Below, piece after piece: positions 12,247 through 23,905 of a stretch of DNA of 64,000 bases (the stretch's first letter is position 1; each line of letters begins with the position of its first letter). The stretch is taken from assembly GCA_030762175.1 (NCBI GenBank), contig CM060840.1, positions 43,468,001 to 43,532,000 of the forward strand, in the 5' to 3' direction. The notes below the pieces were generated by a model. It was not told where the DNA came from, ran no database searches, and saw only the letters and a list, made by a program, of their open reading frames with translations. This DNA is from Metallyticus violacea (taxonomy: Eukaryota; Arthropoda; Insecta; Mantodea; Metallyticidae). The position numbers and the translations under genes are program-made.

Positions 12247-13976
12247 AATTCTCTCGGCTTTCTCTTATTTCCCTTATTAATGTTTTGTTTAAAAACATTC
12301 CGTTCCGTTTTTTTTTTCTTTTACTTTTATAGAAAATAGAGCTATGTCTAATAGTAAAATAATTCTAGCACAGGTTAAGAAATAATTTTTAAAATATATT
12401 ATATTTCAAACTTATTTAATTAAAGTTAGTAAAAATTGCGTTGTTTTGTCATAAACATTTCCGCACTTAGTTTATAAAGAATATTATATTTTATATTAAA
12501 GTATGAATTATTTGGAATACACTTCTGCTGACCAAAGTTACCGATTTACATACTGAATTCGGTAGTAGATACAAATCCATCCGCCTAAAACGCCAATGGA
12601 AAGGAGGTGTCAAGGCCAATATTTAAGCGTTAAAGTAGTTGGAAAACTAGTTCTTTCTATTATTCGTATTTTCAGTGTCAATAATATTTGTAAGCTAACA
12701 TTTAAATTTTTAACTGCGTTTATAAAATGTAAATGACTATCTCATCTTTGGTGCAATATATATGTTTACCCTTAGTTTGTATCTAAAGTGTGTACGAAAA
12801 AAGAAAATGCTTATTAAGTACCAAGATTAGATAAACCACTCATAGTAATACAGTTCTAGTGTTTTGAAATAAGGGACGATTCATGTTATTTCAGCAGCAT
12901 AAGATATTAGGTTAGTTTTGACTTCCATCCACAGAGAGTGCAAGCCGAGGTGAACCAAGGTCACACTAGTCGCCTAACCTGTGCTGATGGCTAAATGTGG
13001 GCAGTCAGTCGCAGTTTGCCGTTACGAGAGCAAGCATGTTTTTCTGTGCTTTTATAATTTCGTTTGAGATTTAAGAGATCGTTGAGTTATTACAGGCTGC
13101 TCCTCTATAATTAATTGTGTTGGTAAAGTAAAGTTAACTGTAGTGTAATGTATTGGAATGCTTCTACAAAAAGAAGTGTACAGGAATAATCCGCATACCT
13201 TCGAACAGCATTTTCCAAAATATTTCTTCAGTACGGATTAAGTTAACAGGTTCTACAAACCACCTCATTCAAAAGCAATTTTATCATATGGTTTTTAGTT
13301 CTGAATAATACGCACGCGCGCACACACATCTATTTTAAAAGTAGCATTAATTACAATCCCCTGCTTTTAGATTAAGATTAATAATTAGGAGAAACGTTTC
13401 TTTCTTTTTTATTTTTATAATTGAAGGATATGAAGACTGTTTTATAAAAAGGCAGATCTATAAGACATTTATTTTTGGAATATGATTTATATTATCCTTC
13501 ATTTTTAACTGAAAAAATGAAATAAATGTAGTTGGTGCTCGCATTAATGAGAATTGTATGTAATTTGTACAATTCGTGTTTATGCATTGGTGAGATTAAC
13601 TCTACACTGCAAGGAATAGCCAAACTGTATAAATAGCGTGCAACAGCTTTTTTCACGAAAGAAAACGTTTGCAGTGCAAATCTCACTTCTATGTTGTTTA
13701 TTTGAATTTGAAGTTTTCCTTGCTTTCTTGGCCTAATGTTTGATTTTATTAAACACATTAAATCTGGATTTTGGAGAACCACAAGAGCATATCCCAGAAT
13801 CAATTGTGGTCCGCGCATCATATTTCAGAAACGCTGATTTAGAGAAGCTTAAAGAAACTATCAGGATACAAATTGGAAGAACTGTGGAAGCAGGACTGTC
13901 ACAGGGAAAGAAGTCAAAAGATTGACACCACTTCGAACAATTCCTACAACGCATATTAGTGCCCACAATCTATTAC
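12247..13976. other. Unassigned AT-rich DNA
   Basis: No gene or element recognised. A short alternating CG/CA patch lies at 13311-13328. A 109-codon minus-strand frame (13492-13821) and overlapping frames on both strands lack motifs. Confidence 0.55.
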
Positions 13977-15160
13977 AGGATGTTCATAAAGTCCTTGATG
14001 GGTTTCAATCATTAACACAATATCTATTGGTGAGAGCAACTTCCGTCTGCATTGCATTTGTCAACTCAACTTTCATTCATTTGTGAACAATTGACTTTTC
14101 TAGTTCCCAGTTCATCTAACATTAAAATGCACATTCAACCAAACCGAAAACTGTAGGTCTAGTGACTGGAAAACGTTTCATTGTAATTGTTCTACCTGTG
14201 GAAAGAAAAAATGTTGCAACATGTCAGTAGCCCCTTGAAAAAAAAAAATCTTATTACTAATGAACTAATCATATCAAGCTTCACGGTGGACTTATTGAGG
14301 AAACAATTAACAATGCAATTTTAATATCTTGCTTTCAGCTATACCGTCATTCTTATCAATAAACAAACACGTTGTATTGCTATAGAAACGACAACCATCT
14401 AGCCGCTGTACGGAAACCTTTGAGTTGAGAGCTGGAATGCAGAAAAGTTGCTATCTCGAATAGTTTTGAGTTATTGATGATTGAAAGTCATCAGAAACGT
14501 TATAAACATAATGTATTGAGCGTGTGTATTAGTGATCAGTTGTGCGAATATTAATCGCGGAGATTACCCAAGAGCCACGTGCGGTGCCATTCTTTTTTCA
14601 GTCAGTTAAGAGCGGGATTTCGACAGAGTCGGGCAGTTGTGTTGTGGGGTCGAGAGTGAGATTTTATTCAATAATAGAGCAGTAGTGTTGTGCAATGGGA
14701 GAAATTTACTGCGTATTTGCATATTCATCTTCGAGGCATACATTCAGGTACAGATTGAGACAAGCCGTTAAAACTGAGAGCTTGGTTCCAACACGAACGA
14801 CATTATAGTTAGTACAGGAGTTTAATGAAAATTTGTGTGACGGACCAGAAAAAAAGAAAGAAAGAAAAGAAAAAAGAAAAATGAATGAAGGATTTACGCC
14901 GTATATTTATTTGGTCCCAGAATTATTGGCCTATTTTATGGCCTCCTCATCCTTCAGATTTTATGGTTTGTAATGTTTATCATTTGGGGACTTTGAAAAA
15001 TAGAGTATATTCAACTAACCCTTAACACATTGGAGGAACTTACAACAAACATTCGAAACGAAGCTAGGTCCATTAGAGATACGGTCAGTAATAATGTCCT
15101 AAGAAGATGTGGATTATGTGTCAAGAAAAATGGGAACATTTCCAAAACTTTCTGTAAGGA
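13977..15160 (+). pseudogene. Degenerate DDE (Tc1/mariner-like) transposon
   Basis: The left end reads ACAGGATGTTCATAAAGTCC, a typical terminal-repeat-like start. Two plus-strand stretches then match an insect DDE transposase family. Near 14780-14850, VPTRTT followed by a stop and LVQEFNE resembles the N-terminal helix-turn-helix region. Near 14910-15025, LWPPHPSDFMVCNVYHLG then KNRVYSTNP corresponds to the usual 'WPPRSPDLTPCDFYLWG...KDRVYSTNP' around the last catalytic Asp, and LEELTTNIRNEARSI follows in another frame. Here the usual SPDL reads PSDF. The central domain is missing: the two parts are separated by only about 60 bp of A-rich sequence. I found no right-hand terminal repeat. The element is dead and probably 3'-truncated. 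Confidence 0.75.
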
Positions 15161-16142
15161 AGGTGAGTACCAAGTTCTGCTATGTAATATGTTGTACCTT
15201 AGTTTTAAAATGGTGATGTGCTTGAGTGCCGCGAGTCTACGCAAGAAAATAACGGAGGCAACGCGGGGTCTAATCGCCGACCGGCTGAACTATGTAGCGG
15301 GGCGTTGAAAACTGCTCTCGCTGTACCATCCCTTTAGCACCCTAAAGCGAAACACTTATCGCATTTACTGGAATTGCGTATAAAAATGTCTATGATTAGA
15401 GAGAAGAACATTTAATTCTCATAGACTTTGTACGAGTACGCATTTATCCTTTTTCTCGTACTTTTATTTTAGCTGTGCTGTAGCTGTGCATACACATGGC
15501 TACAGAATCAAATGCTCAATCATTTTACTTTGGAACTAGATGCTGAAAACCATTAAACCGTATTTCCTTATCACTTTATATTGCAAATGACCAATGGAAT
15601 GGTGTTATATTCATGAAATGTAAATGACACTGTCTCTCCAGTGTAAAACTGGGTGGAAGACTTGTGGTGTTCCAACACCGTTAGTAAAAAAGCTGTCAGA
15701 AGCTATCACTGTTAAGAATACGGGTGGAGTACAAGAGAAGCTCGAACATAGTACAACGATGTCTATGGATATGTATGAACTCACTCCAACGTATATGTCA
15801 TAATTAATTTCCCTAAGTTCTCATCCTGATGCGTGGATTTATTCAGCAGCACTGCCTTTTTAAAATATCTGCCGGGTATAGTTTTGTGTAAAGATTTACG
15901 AGGATTATTTCTCTCTGAAAAGGTAACACCCACTCCCCAAAGGGTGGGCATCGGTTTTCACATCATGATAAATGATGAGATAGAAGCGTGAAGAATTGAG
16001 AGGCTGGATATATTTTATATTTCTTATATTTCAAGCGGTTCGATGCATTTAATTCATATTATAATATTAACGTGTTAGTATCAATAAATGCACTGCTCGG
16101 GTATAGGTGGAGGGATAAAGGAAATTGATGTGCTCTATCGTG
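15161..16142. other. Unassigned DNA
   Basis: No gene or element recognised. A short inverted repeat (GTCTATGA / TCATAGAC) lies at about 15389-15426. Confidence 0.5.

Positions 16143-16193
<51 letters not shown>
16143..16193. repeat. ATT microsatellite
   Basis: About 17 uninterrupted ATT units. The poly-Tyr and poly-Asn open frames that cross it are artefacts of this repeat. Confidence 0.97.
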
Positions 16194-18240
16194 GCCCAAA
16201 ATGTTGTGCCAATGGAACTCATAAACAGTCCATTCATGAAAAAGTCTCAAAGAGATGGTGTCGCTTAGGACGATGTAACAGTTTGTACAAAATGAAGGCG
16301 ATGGTAAACCTAAGCCTCATTCCATATACAGAGTGTCCGGGAAAAACCTAGTGAAAAATAGAAACCATATTTCAGATTTTTTTTTTTCATTTGCATAAAG
16401 TGAAACTCAAAAAGAAGTTTTGTTAGATGCAATGCAAGCGAGCTAAGCACATATGTATGTCTTTCCTTTGTTAAGAAATCAAATCTCACACACGAATGCG
16501 TTTTTTGCCTTGTGGTTTGCTCGTTCAAAATGAGAAACTAAAAAAAAAAAAGTGTACTTTGATGCAATGTCAGAGAGCTATTACGAATGCATTGTTGGCA
16601 ATGTGCATGACATCGCTTTGGGTCTCATTTTCCTTGCAATATAATCTTGTTTCCATCGCAATTGGAAGAGTTTGAGTTTTGTGGCTGGCGAAATTCATTT
16701 TGAAATTGTTTCTACAGTTTCATCCCTTTATATGAATATAATTCATGTATGCTTTCCTTTTCCCATAATTACTATAATGTTAATAAGCTTTAATAATGTA
16801 TATTTTACATTAAATATTTTTCGATCATATGTCGCTTAGCTGGACATCTTGGTAAACTAGGAAAATCAATGCTTTGTCAACAATAGCGTTAAGAAGGTAC
16901 TGAACAATAGAACCTTGTGAGGATCAGGTCTGTCAAGGCGAAGCAAGCCAAAGACGTTACCTATTGTATTCAAGAGATGTTTTTATCAGCAGAAAGCTTC
17001 CGTTCCCTTTGAATCGCGTAATCAGGGGGGTTTAAATGCGGTTGGAGGAGGATGACCTCGATCAGCCGAAAATATAGTTGAAGTTTGAAGCAACGTATCG
17101 CAAGATATATTTTTGAAGCTCCTACTAGCTAACGATTCAAATGACGACAGACAGATTTAAGCAGCCAGTGTAGAGACAGAGTTCAAATTTTGAAGGAGAG
17201 ACGCGATGCTATCACGTATTTTGCGCGGCTTGTGTGCCCCACCGATTTCTGTTTGAATTACGTATTTAAGGGTAAGATTCGGTGCCGTGCTCCATTCCAT
17301 TTTCAGTTCTCAATTTTTGTTATTCTCTAGTCGTTCAGCGCTCAACATTTCGGTATTCTGCGTATTCAGGCAACCGAAGTTAGCGAAGCTTATACTGCAT
17401 AGGAAGCCTTTGTTAAGTCTTCGTTTCAGTACTTAACTATACTCCATCGGGACAAACAGTTCAACAATCTAAACATCGTAGAATAATTATACAAAGTGTG
17501 TCGGCTCTATCAACGGCAGTAACATAAAGCCGCCTACTCATTCACAATGCCAGAGCCTCTTCTTAGGCCCATTGATCTAAGATCAACAAAATTAGCGCTA
17601 TTACCCTGAACATTTTTGTTTCTTGTGGGATGACCCGCCTTTTAAAATTTAGTAGGTTTATGCTAGATGTTACCTATCCACTAGTGATAGTCTGGTAGCT
17701 AAGTTCGCTTAGCGCGCTTGGACGACGAGATCGTCTACGGCCGAAAGGCGTGCCGTCCTAAATGGAAAAAAACTACTGGACTGCATAGACCTCTGTGTAT
17801 ATTCCCCTAGTACGGGGAGGTATCCCCACCGTAGTTGTTCTTTCTGGAACGAAAACAATAAATAATATTCACGAGTAATCATCAACAGCCGAGGCAGCGC
17901 TGTCCACAAATTTCGCTCACAAACGTGTGACCATTTAAAACCAAGCTGGCAGCTACAAGTTAACCGTTCAGCGTGCAACGTCGCTTTCAAACGGAACGAC
18001 GGAAACCCCAACAACAACCTACAGATATGCTCCTTGCGTGTATGGTAAGAGATTGAGTTCGCCTAGATATAATCTGCCATAAATGACATTAGATGCCTTG
18101 GAGCGTAAGCAAACTATTCTGAGTTTCTTTTTGTGAATGTGCAAATCGTGTGTGAACTGCACTATTTTTCTTTTTCACAAATAGGTAGCAAAAGATCTAC
18201 TCTAAATTTCTCTCTCTCTCTCTAAAAAAGTATCATTCAA
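16194..18240. other. Unassigned DNA; possible transposon end near 16330
   Basis: The string ACAGAGTGTCCGGGAAAAAC near 16329-16348 looks like the terminal repeat of a Tc1/mariner-like element, but I found no matching right end and no transposase. The GC-richer block 17700-18020 holds a 102-codon minus-strand frame without motifs. A CT repeat lies at 18209-18223. Confidence 0.45.
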
Positions 18241-18860
18241 GTGTTTGTTATGCCTCACTTTGATTGTGATGTCGTATACTCTAATCTGAATATTAGGCAG
18301 GTTAACATATTACAAAGCGTTCATAATGCCTGTGTTCGATTCATCCTCGACACTCGTAAATTTTGATCATGGGACATCCCTACGCAATCAACTGTCATGG
18401 CTGTTACCTCTAAAAGGACGTAGGACTTTTCATTCCCTTGCGTCCTGTTCAAAATCCTCCACCCCTCAGTATATAGTCTCTCGCTTTGTATATCTGCCCC
18501 TATCTCGAACCCGGAATATTACTTTACTGTCTATCCCTCGTCACGGAATATGTTTCTACTAATCTCATTCAGCATGTCATTTCTCAGAATCTGGAACTCC
18601 CTTCCTCTAGAAGTCAGAGATTGCTATATAATAAATAAATTAAATGCTCATTTTAACTCTAGAAATCACAACAGTTAGTATCTCGCTGCTTGTTCTTGTT
18701 CTTGTTCTGCTCCTCATTCCTTCCGCCCGCAAGTGCCTCCACTGAAGATGTACGCATAAACGCCCAGCCGACTCTTCGATTCTTATCAATCAGATCCAAT
18801 CCTCTTCCAGCTGGTCTAGCATGAAATTTGTTTCTCCCTATATGTTTAATTCACCACTCC
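18241..18860 (+). pseudogene. 3' end of a non-LTR retrotransposon (Jockey/CR1-like RT tail)
   Basis: Three plus-strand frames together recover the C-terminal end of a reverse transcriptase. They read MPHFDCDVVYSNLN, then LQSVHNACVRFILDTRKF, then HSLASC, then FVYLPLSRTRNI and finally IWNSLPLEVRDCY. These match the usual order 'HFDYCDVVY...LQRVQNACVRFI...LWNSLPLEVR' seen at the end of Jockey/CR1/I-type elements. The reading shifts frame at least three times and has stops, so it is inactive. A Cys/Ser-rich coding patch (TTGTTC repeats, about 18685-18715) follows and also occurs in the copy at 57072-57490. The catalytic FADD region lies upstream in full elements and is absent here, so the copy is 5'-truncated. 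Confidence 0.82.
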
Positions 18861-19110
18861 TATACTTGTATTTTTTATTTCATTATAAACCTAGTTGAGA
18901 GAGCTCAAAGAACGAAACATTCAAAGCACGAGTTAAAATATTTGCTCACGGCATCAAACAAAGAAAAGCACTGGTTCAGTTCTTTGTGTTTATTATTCAC
19001 GCATCTTAAGATACGTCCGGCCAATTTCCCAGTTGTACTCTGTGTAACCCATTGACCCCCGTTTCTATTTATAAACGTATACAACACAAAACAAACTAAT
19101 TTGTCCACAG

Positions 19111-19214
19111 GCAGAGCAAGCAGAGGCAGGCGGATATGATCTGGACCGTGTAGTTCTTTTTGGGACAACAAAAGCACAGAGCCAGAAGTTTTGGGAGCGC
19201 ATTAGAGAAGAGCG
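19111..19214 (+). CDS. Possible internal coding exon (hypothetical)
   Basis: This 104-bp segment is open in one frame and begins AEQAEAGGYDLDRVVLFGTT. On its left is a plausible intron end: a CTAAT branch-like site about 15 bp upstream of CCACAG. On its right is a perfect donor, GTGAGT, at 19215-19220. Base composition is more balanced than the surroundings. The other two forward frames have stops. I do not recognise the protein, and no partner exon was found. A 104-bp open frame with splice-like edges can arise by chance in 64 kb, so this is only a candidate. Confidence 0.25.
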
Positions 19215-20043
19215 GTGAGTGCCTCTAGAGGAACGATCACATACCTGAGCACGGCATGAAATATGCCTCTTGTTGCGTGGAGGTGACATCGACACGAGGA
19301 GACTGAATTAGAAGGCTTGTCATCCCTGCCTCTAAAACATTTTGTTAGTGGGAGCCCAATATATGAGGAGCCACAAGAAGCAGCGCCAATGTGGGGAGAC
19401 ACTGCGTTTCAATGCACATAGTCCGCTCAATGTATAATCTCTTCACAAAACATTGCTTTCAACAAACTAAGCACATTAAATAATTTCGTTAAGGAATGTC
19501 ATAAGAGAAAACTACCTAAAATGTGCACTTTTCATTTATTTATATAAAAATATCAGAGCATCATGAAAAGTATGTGTGGAAAACAAAGAACAGGTGTAGG
19601 AAAGTGTTTATTTCGTAAAAAGAACAGTCTTTGAGTGAAATAATTTGCCTGTAGCAATTTTTCAGAACAGTCAAAATACTTTAAGAAAAAGCTACGTCTT
19701 CACGAACATCTAATGAACCCTGATGATCGTGTTCGTATTGTGAAATAAGGTATATTGTGACTAATAGCAATATGTGCAAATGACTCTTATTAATTCATTT
19801 TTTTTCTCTATGGATGTTCTGTATAATTCGCTATATACGAGTAATTATGGCATTTGATGATCACCGTGAATTATCTTTTGGGGCACAACGTGGTATATTA
19901 TGATTAGTTTAATAAAGGTTGGTTATTCAGGTGTGTTAATATATTTCGGTTTAAAAATATGATGTGAAGTAAATTTTCCAGGTAAATAAGTATAAAGCTA
20001 AGTTGAAACGTAAAACAGTTTTAGCATATACAGAGCTTTTGTT
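19215..20043. other. Unassigned DNA
   Basis: No gene or element recognised beyond the exon candidate to the left. Open frames on the minus strand overlap that candidate and are probably its shadows. Confidence 0.5.
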
Positions 20044-20513
20044 TCAAATGTGTTAGCCGGAATAACATTTTAAAATCAATTTAATTTAAACAAAAACACA
20101 CAAATTTAGATATTGAAGCGGAAACTTAACTCCAATCACCTCCTCAAACCCAATCATCACTACTATGAAACTTCAAATGACATTCCTAACTTACTGTATT
20201 TAAATATTAAAGAGGATTAAATTTCTATAACTCCGTTTGTTTTCTACCGTTGCCTGGCAGCCTGGATTGTCGTTGTTTGAACTTGATTTAAATTAAACTA
20301 TAAAAGCTATAGTTTATAAAATGTAATATTTGTGTTTTAATAATAAGTTAGTTTATTTATACATACTCTACAAGTAAGAACAGAATGAAAATGGATTAGT
20401 CAGGAGTTCTGAAACGGGCAATATAACAATAATATTTATAAGTGTATACTATTGCCCAAAAAATTGATCATCCTATAACTAATATATTTTTATTCTTTCC
20501 AAATTCAAACAAT

Positions 20514-20526
20514 GTTGCCAGGCAAC
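20514..20526. promoter_or_regulatory. Perfect X-box-like palindrome
   Basis: GTTGCCAGGCAAC is a perfect 13-bp palindrome matching the RFX X-box consensus (GTNRCC, spacer, RGYAAC). It lies in an arm of the fold-back element, and the left arm carries a one-base variant. Binding is not shown; it may simply be part of the repeat. Confidence 0.3.
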
Positions 20527-20714
20527 GACAGAAACAAAAGTTGCGATAATAGTTTAATCTTTTAAAAAGACATGAGGGGATGATAATTGAAATTTCAAAA
20601 CAGGAGTGGTTGGAGGCGAGGGGGTGAAACCTAAAATGTAATACCAAAATTGGTTTTAAACCTCCTCCCCAATACCTAAATTGATGTCCCTCCAGATTAA
20701 ATTAAATTTATTTA

Positions 20715-20978
20715 TGTTTTATTTATTTGTTTACTTTATTTGAAGATACATTTTACATTTCTGGTCTCAGCGTTTCATTCAGGGGTAAAAAGACCGACAA
20801 ATTTCGCTCAGAGATCTCTTCATTTAGCCTCGAGGTTCTTTTACGAGCCATAAATTTGCGACATGTGATCCACAATCTTATTGTCCTTCCAAAGGAAGCC
20901 ATACTTAGGATTTTTACCCACGACCTTGGGTCTATGAGGCAAGTATGGCTACCACTAGAGTGCCTAGATCATCAGAAC
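20715..20978 (-). mobile_element. SINE family 2, copy 1
   Basis: A minus-strand copy. Family-typical segments run in order from 3' tail to head: a GCTCAGAGATCTCTTC body segment, GGTTCTTTTACGAGCC, AAGGAAGCCATACTTAGG, and a tRNA-like head near CTACCACTAGAGTGCC. An 11-bp perfect duplication, AAATTTATTTA, flanks it at 20704-20714 and 20979-20989. An internal deletion removes much of the B-box area. It is inserted in the fold-back element. Confidence 0.85.
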
Positions 20979-21035
20979 AAATTTATTTAAAAGAGCTATT
21001 ATTCATATTCTGAAAGCTATGTTTATTATAAAAAT

Positions 21036-21121
21036 GAGCCATGAACCATGTTCTGAAAAAAATCAATTTAATATACTTGAGCCATGAACCATGTTCTGAA
21101 AAAAATCAATTTAATATACTT
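21036..21121. repeat. Perfect 43-bp tandem duplication
   Basis: Bases 21036-21078 are repeated without a mismatch at 21079-21121. The unit starts GAGCCATGAACCATG. The perfect identity indicates a recent duplication, or an assembly artefact. Confidence 0.95.
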
Positions 21122-23602
21122 GTATGTATTACAACTGCGACTCTGAAAATGAGAGAGGGTGCATAGGTCAACACTGAACCAATGCATAGTACTGTCATAT
21201 CTTCTACAATTAAATATAAGTGTGCGTTTGACTTACATTTCATGCAGCCGAAAAATAGTCAATTGGTATAGTGTTACCTGTAAAGAGAAAGGAAATAGTC
21301 AGCAATATTAAAATTCTGAAGTTTAAATACTAACTATAAAAATATTCATTCTGAATTTCTTAGAGAAAGCAAACGTGGTAAAATGATCAGAAATTAGAAA
21401 ATGTAACTTTTAATTCCATCTCAGCACAAAATTTAAATTGTGTATTTATATGGACTATAGCGTGATCATAAAATATTCTTAAACCCTAATTGTAAGGAAA
21501 TTACAAAATATGTATAAGGGTATTGTTGAGTAACTTTATTTAAGAGACACTGCTGAATATCTTATATAAAACGAGGTGAGTAAACAAGAAGATAATTGAA
21601 TCTGAATCTGAATCAAATGCAACAAGAAATTAAAGCACCTAATATGCGAGATAAAGTTTTAGATATATCTCGTGATGTTTATTTGAATTATATCCTTTAG
21701 CCCTTTTAATGCAACAATTGCGGATTAAAGTGAAAATTAGATATTTCAAAGCTTAGTTATAAGTAAAGTTTTGTTCTCGATATCCACGCGGTTGTCGGCA
21801 CTTCATTGCACATTGCAAAATGAGGTAAGGTGATTTCATTAGCATTTATTTATAATTTAAACAATGCACTACTCTCCTTTTTACTGGAAATAAATGCATT
21901 CAATGCTTTTATTCTCAAGATGACGCATGATTCTTATGCGATATTTAAGAGATTGTGTAGCAGAAGTTGTTCGTGAATGTGGAACACGCTTAACCTCACA
22001 AATAAACTTACACTACCGTTTTTTAAAAAGTCATTGAGTACTTTTTACCGTTATAAAAATCCGTTTTACGGTAATTACTGAATTAGAAGAAACGGGTTTA
22101 GAAATGGTAGGTTCTACGTTGGTTAAGTATTTACAGTAATACAATTAATGCAAAAACAAAAATTTAATGTATCAATAAATATAGCATGAACAAGTCATGA
22201 AAAAGCGTTATAGAGCAGTGAGAAGCAAATATTGGAAGTAACCTCAAATAAAAGTGTCCCAAGCACACAATCATAGCAATTCCAAATGTCTATATGAACG
22301 TACACACAGTGAACACCTTACCAACTAATAAAGCAATGTATTAGAAAAGGATGCCTATTAACGCCTACTAGAATAAATTTGTATATTGAATATTTCATTA
22401 AAATTTGTAAGAACGAAATCAAAAGCTACATATTGATAATTCAAAACTACACACTTCCTTTTCGAGAATGATCCAACTGATGAAAATAGCTTGCAGAAGT
22501 CGCGGTTTAATTTGAGTAAAATAATAAATGAACATACTCTACCTACCGCCTGTTAATGTCAATATACTATTTTTATGTAAATAAGCTTTAAAAATGCCAC
22601 TTCTAAAAAACTATTATTTTTATTGCTGCTATAGTCTTCTTGTTCATTTATTCTAGCTTTGCACATATTTGTGGCGAAGTTTTAAAGGGATTTCCTTTTT
22701 TTTTTTTTTTTTAAATTTTTTTTAAATTTTTTTTTTATATATATATTCTAAAGAGTTCATCATCACATTTATAGTTTTGCGAGACTCTCCCGGCAATAGC
22801 ACATCTTAGTTGCTACGAGTATTTGTGTGAAGGGCAAGGTTGTGATGCACACTCCCCCCCTTTTAGTCGCATTCTTTATCAGTCTGACGAATCGATAAAT
22901 CTTCCTTCCTCAATTCTGCAATCTCAGTATGTTTTTCAAATGACATTTTCACCCTTGGTGCCATAACAATCATGTAATCACTTTAACTATCAGCAACAAG
23001 TAAATTGCACACAGCAGGTCTAACTAGCATACGATCTTAAGGCATACTAATAGTTGATAGTAGTACAGGAACAACACGGATGTCTAAGCTACGTAGGTTA
23101 ATTTGTGCATTTGATTCAACCAAAGAAACACACAGCTTCAGGTTTCTATAGTTTAAGTTCCTGTAGTATTTTAAAATATATTTCTTTATTAATTAAACTC
23201 AATAATATGCATAACAATCTTAATATACTTAAATGCCAATTTGTGTAAATTAGCACGTGCATTGAAATTAATAAGCAGTGGCATAACATTGCAACTTCAA
23301 CAGATAAAACAAAAATAATGTCACTAAAGGAGAATATACAATGGGGAATAAGCATCATAATTGATCAAGTAACTACAGAGAGATACTTTTAACCGAATGG
23401 GTTTGTAAGCAGGCCAGCCAGTGTGGTGAATTTTCAGCAGGATAACACCTCAGTTCATGTTGCTACTCATTCATAACGGAATTGCATGGTATATTTGCAT
23501 GTAGGATTATTAAAATCAGTGTTTTGTGGCCTGCTCGTTCATCAGACCTATAAGTTTGTGTTTTCTGGGGAACACTGGAAAACAAAGCTTGTTTTAACAC
23601 AA
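21122..23602. other. Unassigned AT-rich DNA
   Basis: No gene or element recognised. A T-rich patch followed by TA units lies at about 22697-22746. Confidence 0.55.
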
Positions 23603-23905
23603 TGGTCCTGGTGGTGTAGTGGTAACCATACATGCCTTCTAAACCCAAGATCGCGGGTTCAAACTTGGCCAGGATGGATGGATTTTTTTTCATAAAAATC
23701 TTAAGTATTTCTTTTCGTAAAAATCCAAAGTATGGTTTCCTTCGGAAGGGAAGTAAAGCCGTGGGTCCCGAGTCGGCACAAAAAAGAACCGTCTGAAAGA
23801 AGAGGCCTCTGAGCATAATTTATCGGCCGTTTCACGCCCTGAATTCAATGGGGCGCTGATGACAGAGATGATACAGAGCGTCCGTAAATAAACCAAATAA
23901 AAAAA
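23603..23905 (+). mobile_element. SINE family 2, copy 2 (near full length)
   Basis: The clearest plus-strand copy of this family. The head TGGTCCTGGTGGTGTAGTGG is a tRNA A-box type. It is followed by CGCGGGTTCAAACTTGGCC, a B-box type, and the body segments CCTTCGGAAGGGAAGTAAAG and CGGCCGTTTCACGCCCTGAA. The 3' end reads AGAGCGTCCGTAAATAAACC. About 300 bp. No obvious duplication at the flanks. The head resembles tRNA genes of the Gly/Glu/Val kind, but I cannot fix the parent tRNA by eye. Confidence 0.9.

Larger units (their letters stand above)
20044..21022. mobile_element. Fold-back element, copy 1 (broken by a SINE)
   Basis: Two long inverted arms, about 20103-20292 and 20490-20690, are diverged reverse complements. 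The clearest shared block is GTTGCCTGGCA followed by TTGTTTGAA on the left, matching the reverse complement of the right arm. Outside this, TGAAA(C/T)TTCAA and a region near GGTTTAAAACC also pair. A central loop of about 200 bp holds two further small hairpins (AAACTATA/TATAGTTT and GGGCAATA/TATTGCCC). No coding region is visible. A second copy with the same layout is at 62588-63535. The outer borders are uncertain. The right arm is followed by SINE 20715-20978, which appears to sit inside the element. Confidence 0.65.

Noticed and set aside
16059..16351. Poly-Asn and poly-Tyr ORFs
   Set aside because: They are translations of the ATT microsatellite.
17260..17310. TATA box plus TCAGTT initiator
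   Set aside because: The spacing is about 42 bp rather than about 30, and no exon follows.
17690..18017. tRNA-like string and 102-codon ORF in a GC-richer block
   Set aside because: There is an A-box-like part but no B-box or paired arms. The ORF has no motif.
23603..23675. Functional tRNA gene
   Set aside because: The A and B boxes belong to the SINE head. No proper acceptor stem is seen, and the sequence continues into the SINE body.
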